Source of the DNA: Ignavibacteriales bacterium
Lineage (GTDB): Bacteria; Bacteroidota; Ignavibacteria; Ignavibacteriales; SURF-24
Direction: 5' to 3'
Assembly (NCBI GenBank): GCA_026390815.1
Contig: JAPLFH010000024.1
Coordinates: 62,001-126,000, forward strand
Length of the DNA stretch: 64,000 nucleotides
The notes under the pieces are model-generated. The model had not been told where the DNA came from and did not search any database. It was given only the letters and a program-made list of their open reading frames with translations. A program made the position numbers and the translations under genes. How positions within the stretch are numbered: the first letter of the stretch is position 1; the number at the start of each line of letters is the position of its first letter. This document shows positions 33,986-42,421 of this stretch, in pieces.

Positions 33986-34013
33986 AAAATCTATTCCTCA
34001 AACATTTTTCTAA
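33986..34013 (+). repeat. 28-bp direct repeat, copy 2 (native 3' end of the asparaginase gene)
   Basis: This is identical over 28 bases to 33077-33104 in the same orientation. It includes the asparaginase stop codon (33991-33993) and the codons for the tail RKMFEE. This is presumably the original copy, because it belongs to an intact gene. Confidence 0.9.
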
Positions 34014-34965
34014 TCTGATTTATATCTTTTGTTATTCCTAAAACAAGCATCAATTTTATTCTTGCTTTCTGCCCATTTAGATAATCCGAAAAAACAACTC
34101 CCATTTTGTGCAACCATTTTCCAGCACCGGGATAACTGTAAATATCAAGTGTTTCACCAGCCGGGCATCTGGAAACCAAAACAACCGGAATTCCTTTTTC
34201 AACAGCGTATTTAATTCCTTCAAAAGATAACGGTGGTACATTGCCCACACCCATTGCCTCAACAACAATTCCTTCTGTTCCGCTATCAACAGAAAATTTG
34301 AAAAACTTTTCATTCATTCCAGCGTAAACTTTAATCAAATCAACATTGGAATTAATCATTTCCGTTGTAATTGTTTCAAGCTTCCGCGGCATTCGGTTGA
34401 TAAAAACTCTTCCTCTATCAACAAAACCCAGCGCACCAAAATCCAAACTATGGAAAGTTTCTATATTATCCGTGTGAGTTTTAGTAACTTCGCTTGCAGC
34501 ATTTATTTCTCCATTAAGGCATACAAGCACGCCAAGATTTCTGCTGTTTGGATTCAGGCAGGTTTGGATTGCATCTTTTAAATTTCTTGGTCCATCCCAA
34601 TCCGGTTCGGAACTGTTCTTCATCGAACCAATTAGAATTATAGGAATTGGTGTTTGAATTGTAAGGTCGAGTAGATAAGCAGTTTCTTCAAGAGTGTCTG
34701 TTCCGTGGGTTACAATAATTCCATCGTAAGAAGTTTCAATTAAGAATTCCTGAATTTTTTTTGAAAGAGATAACATCAATTCAGGTGTCATATGTGGTCC
34801 CGGGAATTTACCAAAGTCATAGATCGATATATTTGCAAGTGCTTTAATTTCCGGCATCATATCAATTAAATCATTGCCGGAAAAGTGTGGAATAGCTCCA
34901 CCTGTAGTTTCATCAATTTTCATAGAGAAAGTACCGCCGGTAAAAACCACTAATATATTTTTCAT
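33991..34965 (-). CDS. Asparaginase / glutaminase-type L-asparaginase
   Basis: This is a 324-aa amidohydrolase that converts L-asparagine to aspartate and ammonia. The first active-site Thr is in FTGGTFSMKIDE (near residue 12), and the second motif is IIVTHGTDTLEETAYLLDL. Later family segments are ILIGSMKNSSEPDWDGPRNL, HSLDFGALGFVDRGRVFIN and VPVVLVSRCPAGETLDIY-like. I chose ATG 34965; the frame open to 35022 lacks family resemblance. There is no signal peptide, so it is the cytoplasmic type. Its 3' end is duplicated 909 bp away. Confidence 0.9.
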   Translation of the reverse strand: MKNILVVFTGGTFSMKIDETTGGAIPHFSGNDLIDMMPEIKALANISIYDFGKFPGPHMTPELMLSLSKKIQEFLIETSYDGIIVTHGTDTLEETAYLLDLTIQTPIPIILIGSMKNSSEPDWDGPRNLKDAIQTCLNPNSRNLGVLVCLNGEINAASEVTKTHTDNIETFHSLDFGALGFVDRGRVFINRMPRKLETITTEMINSNVDLIKVYAGMNEKFFKFSVDSGTEGIVVEAMGVGNVPPLSFEGIKYAVEKGIPVVLVSRCPAGETLDIYSYPGAGKWLHKMGVVFSDYLNGQKARIKLMLVLGITKDINQIRKMFEE

Positions 34966-35163
34966 TTTATTAGCCTTAGATAAATTGTGCTCAATCTTTT
35001 TCCAGCAATTAAACAATTTCACAACGAAATTTAGTTAATGGCTTTGCTTTCTAAGTGTAAATTAAAACTTTATTGGTTTGAAGTCAAAATGAGATTCAAC
35101 TTTCCTCTTGATTATTAGATAGTATAATGAATAGATTTCCGAAAGTAATTTTTGGAGGTTCAG

Positions 35164-36384
35164 TTGAAACGATTTTTGTTTTTACTAATCGCATTATTAA
35201 TCTTTAATTCTTTATCTGTTGCCTGCACATCAATTATAATTTCAGGAAAAGTTTCTGCAGATGGCAGACCCATAATGTGGAAACACCGAGACTCTGATTA
35301 TGAACAAAATAAATTAATGTATTTCCAAGGAGTGAAATATTATTTTATTGCCGTAGTTAATTCTATAGATGCAGAAGGAAAAGAAGTCTGGATGGGAAGC
35401 AACAACTCCGGTTTTTCTATAATCAATACAGCTTCTTATAACCTGAATGATTACTCAGTTTGTAATGTTCCTTCTGATCAGGAAGGACTATTAATGAAAG
35501 CAGCGTTAGGTAAATGTTCATCAGTTAAAGAGTTTGAAGAATTTCTACATAAAGAAAAAGGGAAATGGGGAGTTGAAGCTAACTTTGGAGTTATTGATGC
35601 TACGGGTGCCGCTGCTTATTTTGAAGTCGACTGCAAATCTGTAACCAAGTATGATGTTAATGATCCAACTGTCGCACCAAACGGATATCTTATTCGTACA
35701 AATTATTCCTGTAGTGGAAAAGAGGGTGAAGGTTATGGTTATTTCAGATATCAAACTGCAGAAAAGATTTTTGATGCGGCATATAAGAATAAAAACCTAT
35801 CTGTTAATTTTATTCTGGATGTGGCAGATAGAAATCTTCAACACGCAGTTTTAAATAACGATTTATATAAAACAGATTTACCAAAAGATACTTCAGAAAA
35901 AAAGTTTATTCTCTTTAGAGATTATATTGTTCGGAATTCCTCAACATCAACGATGATTATTCAAGGAGTAAAACCGAATGAAGATCCTGCTCTAACAACA
36001 CTCTGGACTGTTTTAGGCTGGCAGCTTACTACAATTGTTACTCCAGTTTGGGTTGCTGCTGGAAAAGAATTACCGAAAGTAACGGTAGCTGATAATAAAG
36101 AGACTGCTTCGATAAACAAAAAAGCGTTAAAATTAAAAGCCAGGTGTTATCCATTAGATTATGATAACAGCAAAGATTATTTAAATCTTTCGGCTGTGGT
36201 TAATCAAAAGGGAAGTGGAATAGCACAAAAACTTCTTCCAAAAGAAAAAGCAATTGTTGAAAAAGCGACGAACTTGATTGAAGACTGGCGAAAGAATAAA
36301 TTCAATAAAGAAGAAGCAAAGAAATTTTATAATTGGTTGGATGAATATGTGAATAGTGTTTACATGAACGAGTTTGGAATTTGA
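35164..36384 (+). CDS. Secreted Ntn-hydrolase (choloylglycine hydrolase / acyltransferase-like)
   Basis: This 406-aa exported protein probably belongs to the Ntn-hydrolase peptidase C45/C59/C69-type group. The signal peptide MKRFLFLLIALLIFNSLSVA is directly followed by CTSIIISGKVSADGRPI. Cleavage would therefore expose Cys21 as the N-terminal nucleophile. The WKHRDSD, GSNNSGFSIINTAS and NFGVIDATGAAAYFEVD segments match penicillin-acylase and bile-salt-hydrolase relatives. The TTG at 35164 is set by GGAGG 5 nt upstream, ruling out the TTG at 35152. Substrate unknown. A degraded copy of its 3' end lies near 42310. Confidence 0.75.
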   Translation: MKRFLFLLIALLIFNSLSVACTSIIISGKVSADGRPIMWKHRDSDYEQNKLMYFQGVKYYFIAVVNSIDAEGKEVWMGSNNSGFSIINTASYNLNDYSVCNVPSDQEGLLMKAALGKCSSVKEFEEFLHKEKGKWGVEANFGVIDATGAAAYFEVDCKSVTKYDVNDPTVAPNGYLIRTNYSCSGKEGEGYGYFRYQTAEKIFDAAYKNKNLSVNFILDVADRNLQHAVLNNDLYKTDLPKDTSEKKFILFRDYIVRNSSTSTMIIQGVKPNEDPALTTLWTVLGWQLTTIVTPVWVAAGKELPKVTVADNKETASINKKALKLKARCYPLDYDNSKDYLNLSAVVNQKGSGIAQKLLPKEKAIVEKATNLIEDWRKNKFNKEEAKKFYNWLDEYVNSVYMNEFGI

Positions 36385-36913
36385 TCTGTATCTCCAAAGT
36401 TTATATTGTGTACAGAACCACGGTTAAGACTCCCGGTAAAAAAATCGGGACAGGCTGTAGTTCTCAAGAATAACTTTAGCGAAGCAATATCATCTTTCTT
36501 GTCTCCTAAAAACTTCCGCTTGTAATTTGATAAAAATATAATCCACTTGGTAATTTACTTGCTCCGTCTCTGGCGGAAAATTTAACTTCATACGTTCCGA
36601 CATCTTTATATTCATCTACTAATGTTTATACTTCCTTTCCTAAAACATCATAAACTTTCAGAGTTTGCCTTGTCCTGAAATAAGTTGCCCTGGAAAGAAC
36701 AAAAGGCGCAACAATGTACGAACTCGAAGACTCTTACGCTGATTAACCAATCAAAGGAACATCTATGCGGCTTTGCAAAGGTTTCGTTAATTATTTTCTG
36801 ACCTGTCCGCCCATTGCGGACTCCTTTATTATCGTAATAATCTCCCGATAGATCTGACACGCAGTTACGGTCAGGGAATCCATTTATTTGTTTTTAACCA
36901 CTTATATAGCAAA
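36385..36913. other. Gene-remnant region without intact genes
   Basis: This 529-base stretch holds a T9SS-tail pseudogene (36474-36670, entered separately). It also has a CCCGGTAAAAAAATCGGG inverted repeat near 36432-36449 and about 240 bases (36671-36913) with no recognisable coding content. It lies between the Ntn hydrolase and a truncated esterase. Confidence 0.6.
36474..36670 (-). pseudogene. Remnant of a T9SS type A C-terminal sorting domain
   Basis: The minus strand encodes KDVGTYEVKFSARDG, then SKLPSGLYFYQITSGSF, a TAG stop, then ETRKMILLR and the final stop. A second in-frame stop (TAA) lies upstream, between the GKEV and TLVDEYKDV codons. The segment aligns almost base for base with 38842-39039, the 3' end of the intact T9SS cargo gene. 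No upstream coding part remains. It is the leftover 3' end of a lost secreted protein. Confidence 0.85.
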
Positions 36914-37297
36914 TCAGACCACAGCAGTTTGAGCATCTTTCAAAGGAATTTCCGGGTGTTGGTTTGGCATACGATAATAAAGAACGAATGCTGAAACTCC
37001 TATTGAGTTGAGCCAGGTTGCAAACATTGATCCTTCATGTTCAATTGCAAGGCCTCCATATCCACCTCCTGGACTAATTAACACAGCAGTACCATTGGCA
37101 GTTTCTTTCGGGGCTATATAGGCGTACATCCGTGCCTCTGTTACATTTACAACCCAGGAAGTACCGTATTGTGTTTCTTTTTCAGTAATTCCACTTTTTT
37201 CTGCAGGCCTGTTCTTGTATAACTTTATTTCTTCCTGAGCCTGCAAATAGCTGCATATAAGTAGTAACGCAAAACATGAAAGCATTAATTTTTTCAT
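36914..37297 (-). pseudogene. Truncated alpha/beta-hydrolase (acetylxylan-esterase-like), N-terminal fragment
   Basis: This 127-aa fragment has a signal peptide (MKKLMLSCFALLLICSYLQAQ). It then shows the esterase/lipase start: RMYAYIAPKETANGTAVLIS, PGGGYGGLAIEHEGSMFATW and VLYYRMPNQHPEIPLKDAQT. Family members run to about 280-300 aa with the GxSxG nucleophile and catalytic Asp/His further on. All of these are missing because the frame stops right after KDAQTAVV. The sequence past 36914 does not continue the domain, so this is a 3' deletion rather than a point frameshift. It could still be expressed, but not as an active enzyme. Confidence 0.75.
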
Positions 37298-37388
37298 AGC
37301 AATTATTTTTATTGTCACCATTATTAAATTTCAAAATGCATTTTAATTAATCACCATTTTCGGAACTCCTCTTGTCGGTATGAATTAT

Positions 37389-37445
37389 TACTCCTTAACT
37401 AAATTAATAGTCACGGAATGATCCGGAACGAGCAGTGAATTGTGA
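37389..37445 (-). pseudogene. Possible 3' remnant of a secreted glycoside hydrolase
   Basis: The minus strand reads GFHNSLLVPDHSVTINLVKE then stop. The P-x-HSVT-x-N ending resembles C-termini of arabinofuranosidase- or galactosidase-like enzymes. An in-frame stop lies immediately upstream, so only about 20 codons remain. Low confidence; it fits the decayed polysaccharide-degradation theme of the region. Confidence 0.25.
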
Positions 37446-37460
37446 AATCCTTATCGATGA

Positions 37461-38564
37461 TTAAACTTTAATGAAAGTCTTATTTCTATACAGATACCAT
37501 AGGATCGTGTACAGGATACAAAAGCCACCGATTACCAGAACCAGGTAATTAAAATTTCCAACATATTGTTTTAATCCATATAAAACCTGTTCAGCAATCA
37601 GGTGAAAGTTGAATACATGTGAAAGTACATAAGCAACAATTGCATTCATCCCAATAACCCTTAAGGGGTATGCCCATTTTACTTTTCCTTTTACATCTAT
37701 TACCCAATAGAAAAGTGCCAACAGAAGAAAACAAACACCAGATGATGCAAGGACAAAAGAACTTGTCCAAAGTTTTTTAATGATTGGATGCCAAATGCCT
37801 AACAATAAACCAAGCAGAACTCCCGCCACACCGATGATAAATAGGTACAATGCTACTTTCTTTCGTGGAAGATTTGATTTTATAAGTTCGCCGGCAAATA
37901 CACCAGACAATGTGGTAGCAATAAAACCAAATCCACTAAGCAGCCATGTGTATTGTGTTCCATCCTGAAATTTTCCAAGAACCAGTTGGTCAAAATACCA
38001 GGCAAAGCTGCTTTCAGGCAATAATACTCCACTGCCAACTCCTGGAACATTCGGAATGGTAAGAAGTAAAATATAAGCTATTAAACACGAAGCGAAAATA
38101 ATCAACCTTCCATTTCTTCCGAAATGAATGTAGGCTATACTGGAGAATAAATATCCAACTGCGATGGCTTGTAATGTGTTACTGAAGACACTAAAAGTCT
38201 CAATGTTGAATTCCAGTAAATGACCCTGTACAATCCACCCCAGGATAAAGAGTATCACAAAACGCCGGATCAGCTTTTTATATATGGAGAACAAACTTGA
38301 GTCTTGCTGCTTTTGTTTTGATAAAGAATACGGTATAGCTGCACCAACAATAAACAAGAATAGGGGCATTACAATATCGTAAATGGTTGAGCCGAACCAT
38401 TCAGGATGATCAAACTGCTTTGCAACTGCCATTGTAAAGGGTGAACCAACCCCAACATTCAGTGCATTGAAAAAATGGTCGAGAAGAATAATGAATAACA
38501 TATCAAATCCCCTCAAAGCATCAATTGAAGCTATTCGGGTGGGTTTGGTTACTTCTTTGTTCAT
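37461..38564 (-). CDS. DUF5009 / heparan-alpha-glucosaminide N-acetyltransferase-like membrane protein
   Basis: This 367-aa integral membrane acyltransferase family protein has about ten hydrophobic segments. The N-terminal signature is RIASIDALRGFDMLFIILLD, with YDIVMPLFLFIVGAAIPYSL following. Late segments WAYPLRVIGMNAIVAYVLSH and a short tail fit the NagX/DUF5009 group, which is related to lysosomal HGSNAT. A role in transferring acyl groups to amino sugars across the membrane is inferred from the family only. It is flanked on both sides by gene remnants but appears intact itself. Confidence 0.86.
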   Translation of the reverse strand: MNKEVTKPTRIASIDALRGFDMLFIILLDHFFNALNVGVGSPFTMAVAKQFDHPEWFGSTIYDIVMPLFLFIVGAAIPYSLSKQKQQDSSLFSIYKKLIRRFVILFILGWIVQGHLLEFNIETFSVFSNTLQAIAVGYLFSSIAYIHFGRNGRLIIFASCLIAYILLLTIPNVPGVGSGVLLPESSFAWYFDQLVLGKFQDGTQYTWLLSGFGFIATTLSGVFAGELIKSNLPRKKVALYLFIIGVAGVLLGLLLGIWHPIIKKLWTSSFVLASSGVCFLLLALFYWVIDVKGKVKWAYPLRVIGMNAIVAYVLSHVFNFHLIAEQVLYGLKQYVGNFNYLVLVIGGFCILYTILWYLYRNKTFIKV

Positions 38565-38590
38565 TTCAGTATTGTTTAAATGATCGATAA

Positions 38591-38773
38591 TTAATTCTTA
38601 ATGACGGCTATATTGCCACTATCGGAGCGGAATATCGCCGGCTGCTGCGTAATCTCTTCAGGCAGCCGTGTAAATTTACCTTTTGGTAGAAACAAAACCA
38701 AGCCTCTTGGTAATGGAATTTTTCGAACTGAAAATTTACGCTCTGCATCTGGTGAAGAGTTCCTGCCTGTCAC
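38591..38773 (-). pseudogene. Unrecognised short frame, possibly a gene remnant
   Basis: Sixty codons encode RKFSVRKIPLPRGLVLFLPK and end TQQPAIFRSDSGNIAVIKN. There is no ribosome-binding site and no known domain. Base composition is richer in G+C than neighbouring intergenic DNA, and the overlapping plus-strand frame is also open. It lies between the DUF5009 gene and the T9SS cargo gene, in a zone of decayed genes. Confidence 0.2.
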
Positions 38774-38843
38774 GCTCCATCGGCAAATGATTCCGTGGCA
38801 GTAAATATGGATTTACCCCAACAATACTTGTCCACTGAAGCCT

Positions 38844-40082
38844 TTAGCGAAGCAGGATCATCTTTCTTGTCTCCGAAAAACCTCCGCTTGTAATTTGATA
38901 AAAATATAATCCGCTTGGTAATTCACTTGCCCCGTCTCTGGTGGAAAATTCTACTTCATAAGTTCCGGCATCTTTATATTCGTCCAACAATGTTATTACT
39001 TTATTGCCTAAAACATTATAAACTTTCAGAGCTTGCCTGCTGCCAACTGGTGACCACCATCTGATTTTTGTTATTGGATTAAACGGATTCGGATAATTTT
39101 GGTAAAGCTGAATTTCATTTGGCATTTCAGTTTTATTCTCTTTTACGTCAACGGTTGGTCTTAGAGAATTTATTGCATCATCAATCCTTGCCCAATAAAT
39201 ATCTCCTTTTTCCTTTATATCATTATAACGGGAAAAGAAAATATATTTTCCATCCGGCGATAAACTTGAACAACCTTCCCAATAACTTGTATTGATTTGA
39301 CTGCCTAATTTAATTGGAACGCCGAATTTTCCATCAGTCATAATAAATGCTATAAAAATGTCTCCATTGTAATCGAATAAAACCAAATCTTCATCTGGAG
39401 AAATAAACGGATGGTAAGAACCATTTGGTAAGCCAACAGCTTTAATTTCTTTATACTTTCCATCTACCAACTCCGATTTGTAAATTTCCCGAAGTGTAAA
39501 ATTAGTGAAGTACATTGTATTGTTTTTAGAAAGTGTGCTCCAAAAAACACTATAACTATTAATTGGGGAATCACTCATATCTACCGGCGTTGAGTATCCA
39601 TCGGAAGTTTTTTCAACATAAGTGATTTTGGAATCATATTCTCCGACCATGTAAGAAAAAAATACTTTACTGCCATCATATGTATAAAACGCCTCAAACT
39701 CTTCGCTATTGTTTCTTCTTAAATTAGCAACCTTTGGTGTTGACCACGAACCATCTGGTTGTTTATTCATTACCATTAATCCATAACCTGTTCCGCTTGC
39801 AGTATAAAATATTTCTGATAAATCCGGAGATACTGCCAGCCCATATTCATCTCTATCCTTAAGAGTAATGATTCCCTTTCCAAAGATAACTGCATTTGCA
39901 TCCGGTGGATTACCAAAAAGCGTATCATCCTGGGCAAAATTATTTTTGTGGTTTTCTAAATCTTTTTGCAAATCAGTTATTTCATTCCTGTTAAAAGAAA
40001 ATGTGGAATTGGTAAATAACAAAAACAGGACCACTGTTTTTAGCATACTCTCAACAATTACAGGTTGGTAAAATAATTTCAT
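38844..40082 (-). CDS. Secreted PD40/TolB-like beta-propeller protein with T9SS type A sorting domain
   Basis: This is a 412-aa secreted protein. A hydrophobic export signal lies at about 14-32. The middle shows WD40-like PD40 repeats: GLAVSPDLSEIFYTASG, HPFISPDEDLVLFDYNGDIF and CSSLSPDGKYIFFSRYND. The C-terminal 80 residues are a type A T9SS sorting domain: LYQNYPNPFNPITKIRW, ALKVYNVLGNKVITLLDEYK and LPSGLYFYQITSGGFSETRK. It should therefore leave the cell through the type IX system. I prefer the ATG at 40082 (GAGAG upstream) over 40049. Substrate or partner unknown. Confidence 0.87.
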   Translation of the reverse strand: MKLFYQPVIVESMLKTVVLFLLFTNSTFSFNRNEITDLQKDLENHKNNFAQDDTLFGNPPDANAVIFGKGIITLKDRDEYGLAVSPDLSEIFYTASGTGYGLMVMNKQPDGSWSTPKVANLRRNNSEEFEAFYTYDGSKVFFSYMVGEYDSKITYVEKTSDGYSTPVDMSDSPINSYSVFWSTLSKNNTMYFTNFTLREIYKSELVDGKYKEIKAVGLPNGSYHPFISPDEDLVLFDYNGDIFIAFIMTDGKFGVPIKLGSQINTSYWEGCSSLSPDGKYIFFSRYNDIKEKGDIYWARIDDAINSLRPTVDVKENKTEMPNEIQLYQNYPNPFNPITKIRWWSPVGSRQALKVYNVLGNKVITLLDEYKDAGTYEVEFSTRDGASELPSGLYFYQITSGGFSETRKMILLR

Positions 40083-40284
40083 AATCAAGTCTCTCTTTTT
40101 TATTGTTCGGGTATTTCTTAATACAGATTATGTTTTGAAATAAACAGGAGTATCAATGCTCTTAATTAGTCGTTCGCAAATTTAGGAGGTAGTAATAAAA
40201 ACGACTAATGTTTTTAATTAAACGGTAGAATTATTAAGCGAGCGGTAACTCAATTTGGCAAGAACCTATAAGAATTATTGAATC

Positions 40285-41001
40285 CTAAAGTTGGATTATA
40301 AATTTTGCTTTCAAATCAGAAGCATATCTTCTACTAATTTCAATTGAGCCATTAGTACTTAAAAAAAATACTTCGTAAGTGCTGTTGTTTTTTTTCTTAA
40401 TTTCTTTTACCTGGTTGATATTAATAATGTACGAGCGATGAACTCTAATAAATTCTTCCCGTGGCAATAAGTCTTCCCATCTTTTCAAAGTTTGTGGTAA
40501 AACTTTGGTGTTTGTTCCTGAAAGAACGACTTTAGAATAACAACTATCTGCTTCAATAAAGCAAATGTCTTTTAGCTTAATAAATGAAGCGCGGTTACCA
40601 TTGGATAAAAATATGGTGTCCGTAATAGTATAGTTCGGGCGATTGGTTGTTTCTGTTTTTTCTTTAAGCAATCGATTAACAGCTTTATCAACCCTCTCTT
40701 TTTTCAATGGTTTTAATATGTAATCCAGTGCATTCACTTCAAAAGCTCTTATTGCATATTCATCATAAGCTGTAACAAAAATGGTTTTAAAACCAGTATC
40801 AATTTTATCCAGCAATTCAAAACCATTTTCTCCAGATAAATTGATATCAAGGAAAACAACATCAGGCTTATTTTTCTTGATTAGTTCAATTGCCTCGGGA
40901 ATTCTGGATACTGCACCAATTATTTCAATTGGATAATCCTTTAAATAGAACATCAAATTTTCTATTGCTAAAGGTTCATCTTCTACTATTAAAGCTCTCA
41001 T
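40285..41001 (-). CDS. LytTR-family response regulator
   Basis: This 238-aa transcription factor has an N-terminal receiver domain (MRALIVEDEPLAIENL, phospho-acceptor D52 in VVFLDINLSGENG, Lys in FEVNALDYILKPL). A C-terminal LytTR DNA-binding domain follows (about 135-238; IKLKDICFIEADSCYSKVVL, then EEFIRVHRSYIININQVKEI). It lies two bases downstream of the histidine kinase gene, so the two form a two-component system. Targets are unknown. Confidence 0.94.
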   Translation of the reverse strand: MRALIVEDEPLAIENLMFYLKDYPIEIIGAVSRIPEAIELIKKNKPDVVFLDINLSGENGFELLDKIDTGFKTIFVTAYDEYAIRAFEVNALDYILKPLKKERVDKAVNRLLKEKTETTNRPNYTITDTIFLSNGNRASFIKLKDICFIEADSCYSKVVLSGTNTKVLPQTLKRWEDLLPREEFIRVHRSYIININQVKEIKKKNNSTYEVFFLSTNGSIEISRRYASDLKAKFIIQL

Positions 41002-41003
41002 TG

Positions 41004-42113
41004 TTATGCCAGGTTTATTGATATTTGCGCGTGAACAAATCCATCTTTTTCATATAGATTAAATTCATGAATAGAAGGATAAAAAAGGGCAAGTCTTTTT
41101 CGAATATTCTCAATGCCTGTTTTAGTGCTCTGTTTTTCATTGATTTCTGAAGTCTCTACTTGAACTAATTTGCCGGAGTTACTAATTAGTATGGAAAGCT
41201 TTTCATCTTTTAATTCAATTTTTATTTTAAGCTGAAGTATTTCCATTTTTGATGCGAACCCATATTTAAGAGCGTTTTCTACCAATGGATGAATTAGAAA
41301 AAATGGGATTCTGATTTTAAGAACATCGGGATCAATTTGCATACTTGTTTCAAGTCGATTTCCAAATCTATCTTTTTGAATTGCCAAATATTTTTTTACG
41401 GCTTCAATTTCTTCACGTATTGTTACAAGCATTTGATTGTTTTTTGATAAAGTATATCGAAAAAAATCAGCCAAATCTCCAATCATTTCTTTTGCGTGCG
41501 ATTTATCTTTCTCAATCATAGATTGAATTGCATTTAAGGAGTTAAAAAGGAAATGAGGATTAATTTGATAACGAAGCATCAACAGTTGAGCTTCATTAGC
41601 CAGCGCTTGTGCTTCAGCAATTTGCTGTTCCTGTTTGTTTATAACAGTACGGTAATAAATAATATAGAACAAACTGGTTGTACCTATAAAGGTTACAAAA
41701 CTATTTATAGCCGCTTGAAATATTGCTTGAACACTTATTTTCCATGCTGCGGCATTCACCCAAAAATTAAAATTAACTATATACAACGAGGCATCAGCAA
41801 TTGATAAAAGCATCGTAGAAATTATTATAAATACCATTAATAGAAATGACCTGTTAGAGTATTTATTCAATAGCTTCATCTGAATGTTGAATAGTAAGAA
41901 GCAAATCAGAAATCCTGGTAATAATCTGGTTAAATTGGAACCAATAAAGATGACAGTGCTTTTAGGAAAAGATGCCACCCAAAATATTGAATCGAGAAGC
42001 ATCCAAAAAAAATAAATAGAAAACATTAAAAGGATTGATCTGGTTTTCCGAATCGTAACTTTATAATTCAGCGCTTCTGATAATCTATCGTTCTTTTTCT
42101 GCAATAATTCCAC
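41004..42113 (-). CDS. LytS-type membrane sensor histidine kinase
   Basis: This is a 369-aa kinase. About four to five membrane helices occupy residues 25-155. The His_kinase domain (PF06580) has the phospho-acceptor H187 in RYQINPHFLFNSLNAIQSMI. The ATPase part shows FFLIHPLVENALKYGF (N-box) and a late GIENIRKRLALFYPS segment. It is directly followed by its LytTR regulator. No separate extracellular sensor domain is visible, so sensing is probably within the membrane. Confidence 0.93.
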   Translation of the reverse strand: MELLQKKNDRLSEALNYKVTIRKTRSILLMFSIYFFWMLLDSIFWVASFPKSTVIFIGSNLTRLLPGFLICFLLFNIQMKLLNKYSNRSFLLMVFIIISTMLLSIADASLYIVNFNFWVNAAAWKISVQAIFQAAINSFVTFIGTTSLFYIIYYRTVINKQEQQIAEAQALANEAQLLMLRYQINPHFLFNSLNAIQSMIEKDKSHAKEMIGDLADFFRYTLSKNNQMLVTIREEIEAVKKYLAIQKDRFGNRLETSMQIDPDVLKIRIPFFLIHPLVENALKYGFASKMEILQLKIKIELKDEKLSILISNSGKLVQVETSEINEKQSTKTGIENIRKRLALFYPSIHEFNLYEKDGFVHAQISINLA

Positions 42114-42421
42114 TCGATATTTGTAAAAGCTTGAAGCTGGTATTTATTCATATAACCCATGCTCGGCTCAAAGATAGTTGAATCATGAAAAAAATCAAAG
42201 TTAGGAATTTGATAATACATAACAATCATTCCAAACCAATCTTAAAATTATTCCTGCTTAGCTATAAGAATCCCCATGTGTAAGGCAGAAGAAAAATGTT
42301 TTAATAAGATGAAGCTGAAATATTTTATTAATTGGTTGGATAAATATGTGAATAATGTTTATAAGAAACAATTCGGAATATAAACTCCGATTATGAAATT
42401 AAATCCCATTTGAAAATAAAA
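42114..42421. other. Intergenic region with a gene remnant
   Basis: These 308 bases separate two minus-strand genes. Apart from the plus-strand remnant at about 42304-42382, I see no coding sequence. The kinase promoter should lie here, but no clear motif was found. Confidence 0.5.
42304..42382 (+). pseudogene. Degraded 3' end of an Ntn-hydrolase paralogue
   Basis: The plus strand encodes NWLDKYVNNVYKKQFGI then stop, closely matching NWLDEYVNSVYMNEFGI at the end of the Ntn hydrolase gene (36333-36384). DNA similarity extends about 78 bases, including AATTGGTTGGATAAATATGT. No upstream part of the gene remains. Confidence 0.7.

Noticed and set aside
36648-36860. 70-codon minus-strand frame
   Set aside because: Begins in decayed DNA and overlaps the T9SS-tail remnant; no domain or ribosome-binding site.
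38601-38804. 67-codon plus-strand frame
   Set aside because: Mirror of the minus-strand remnant; no initiation signal or family match.
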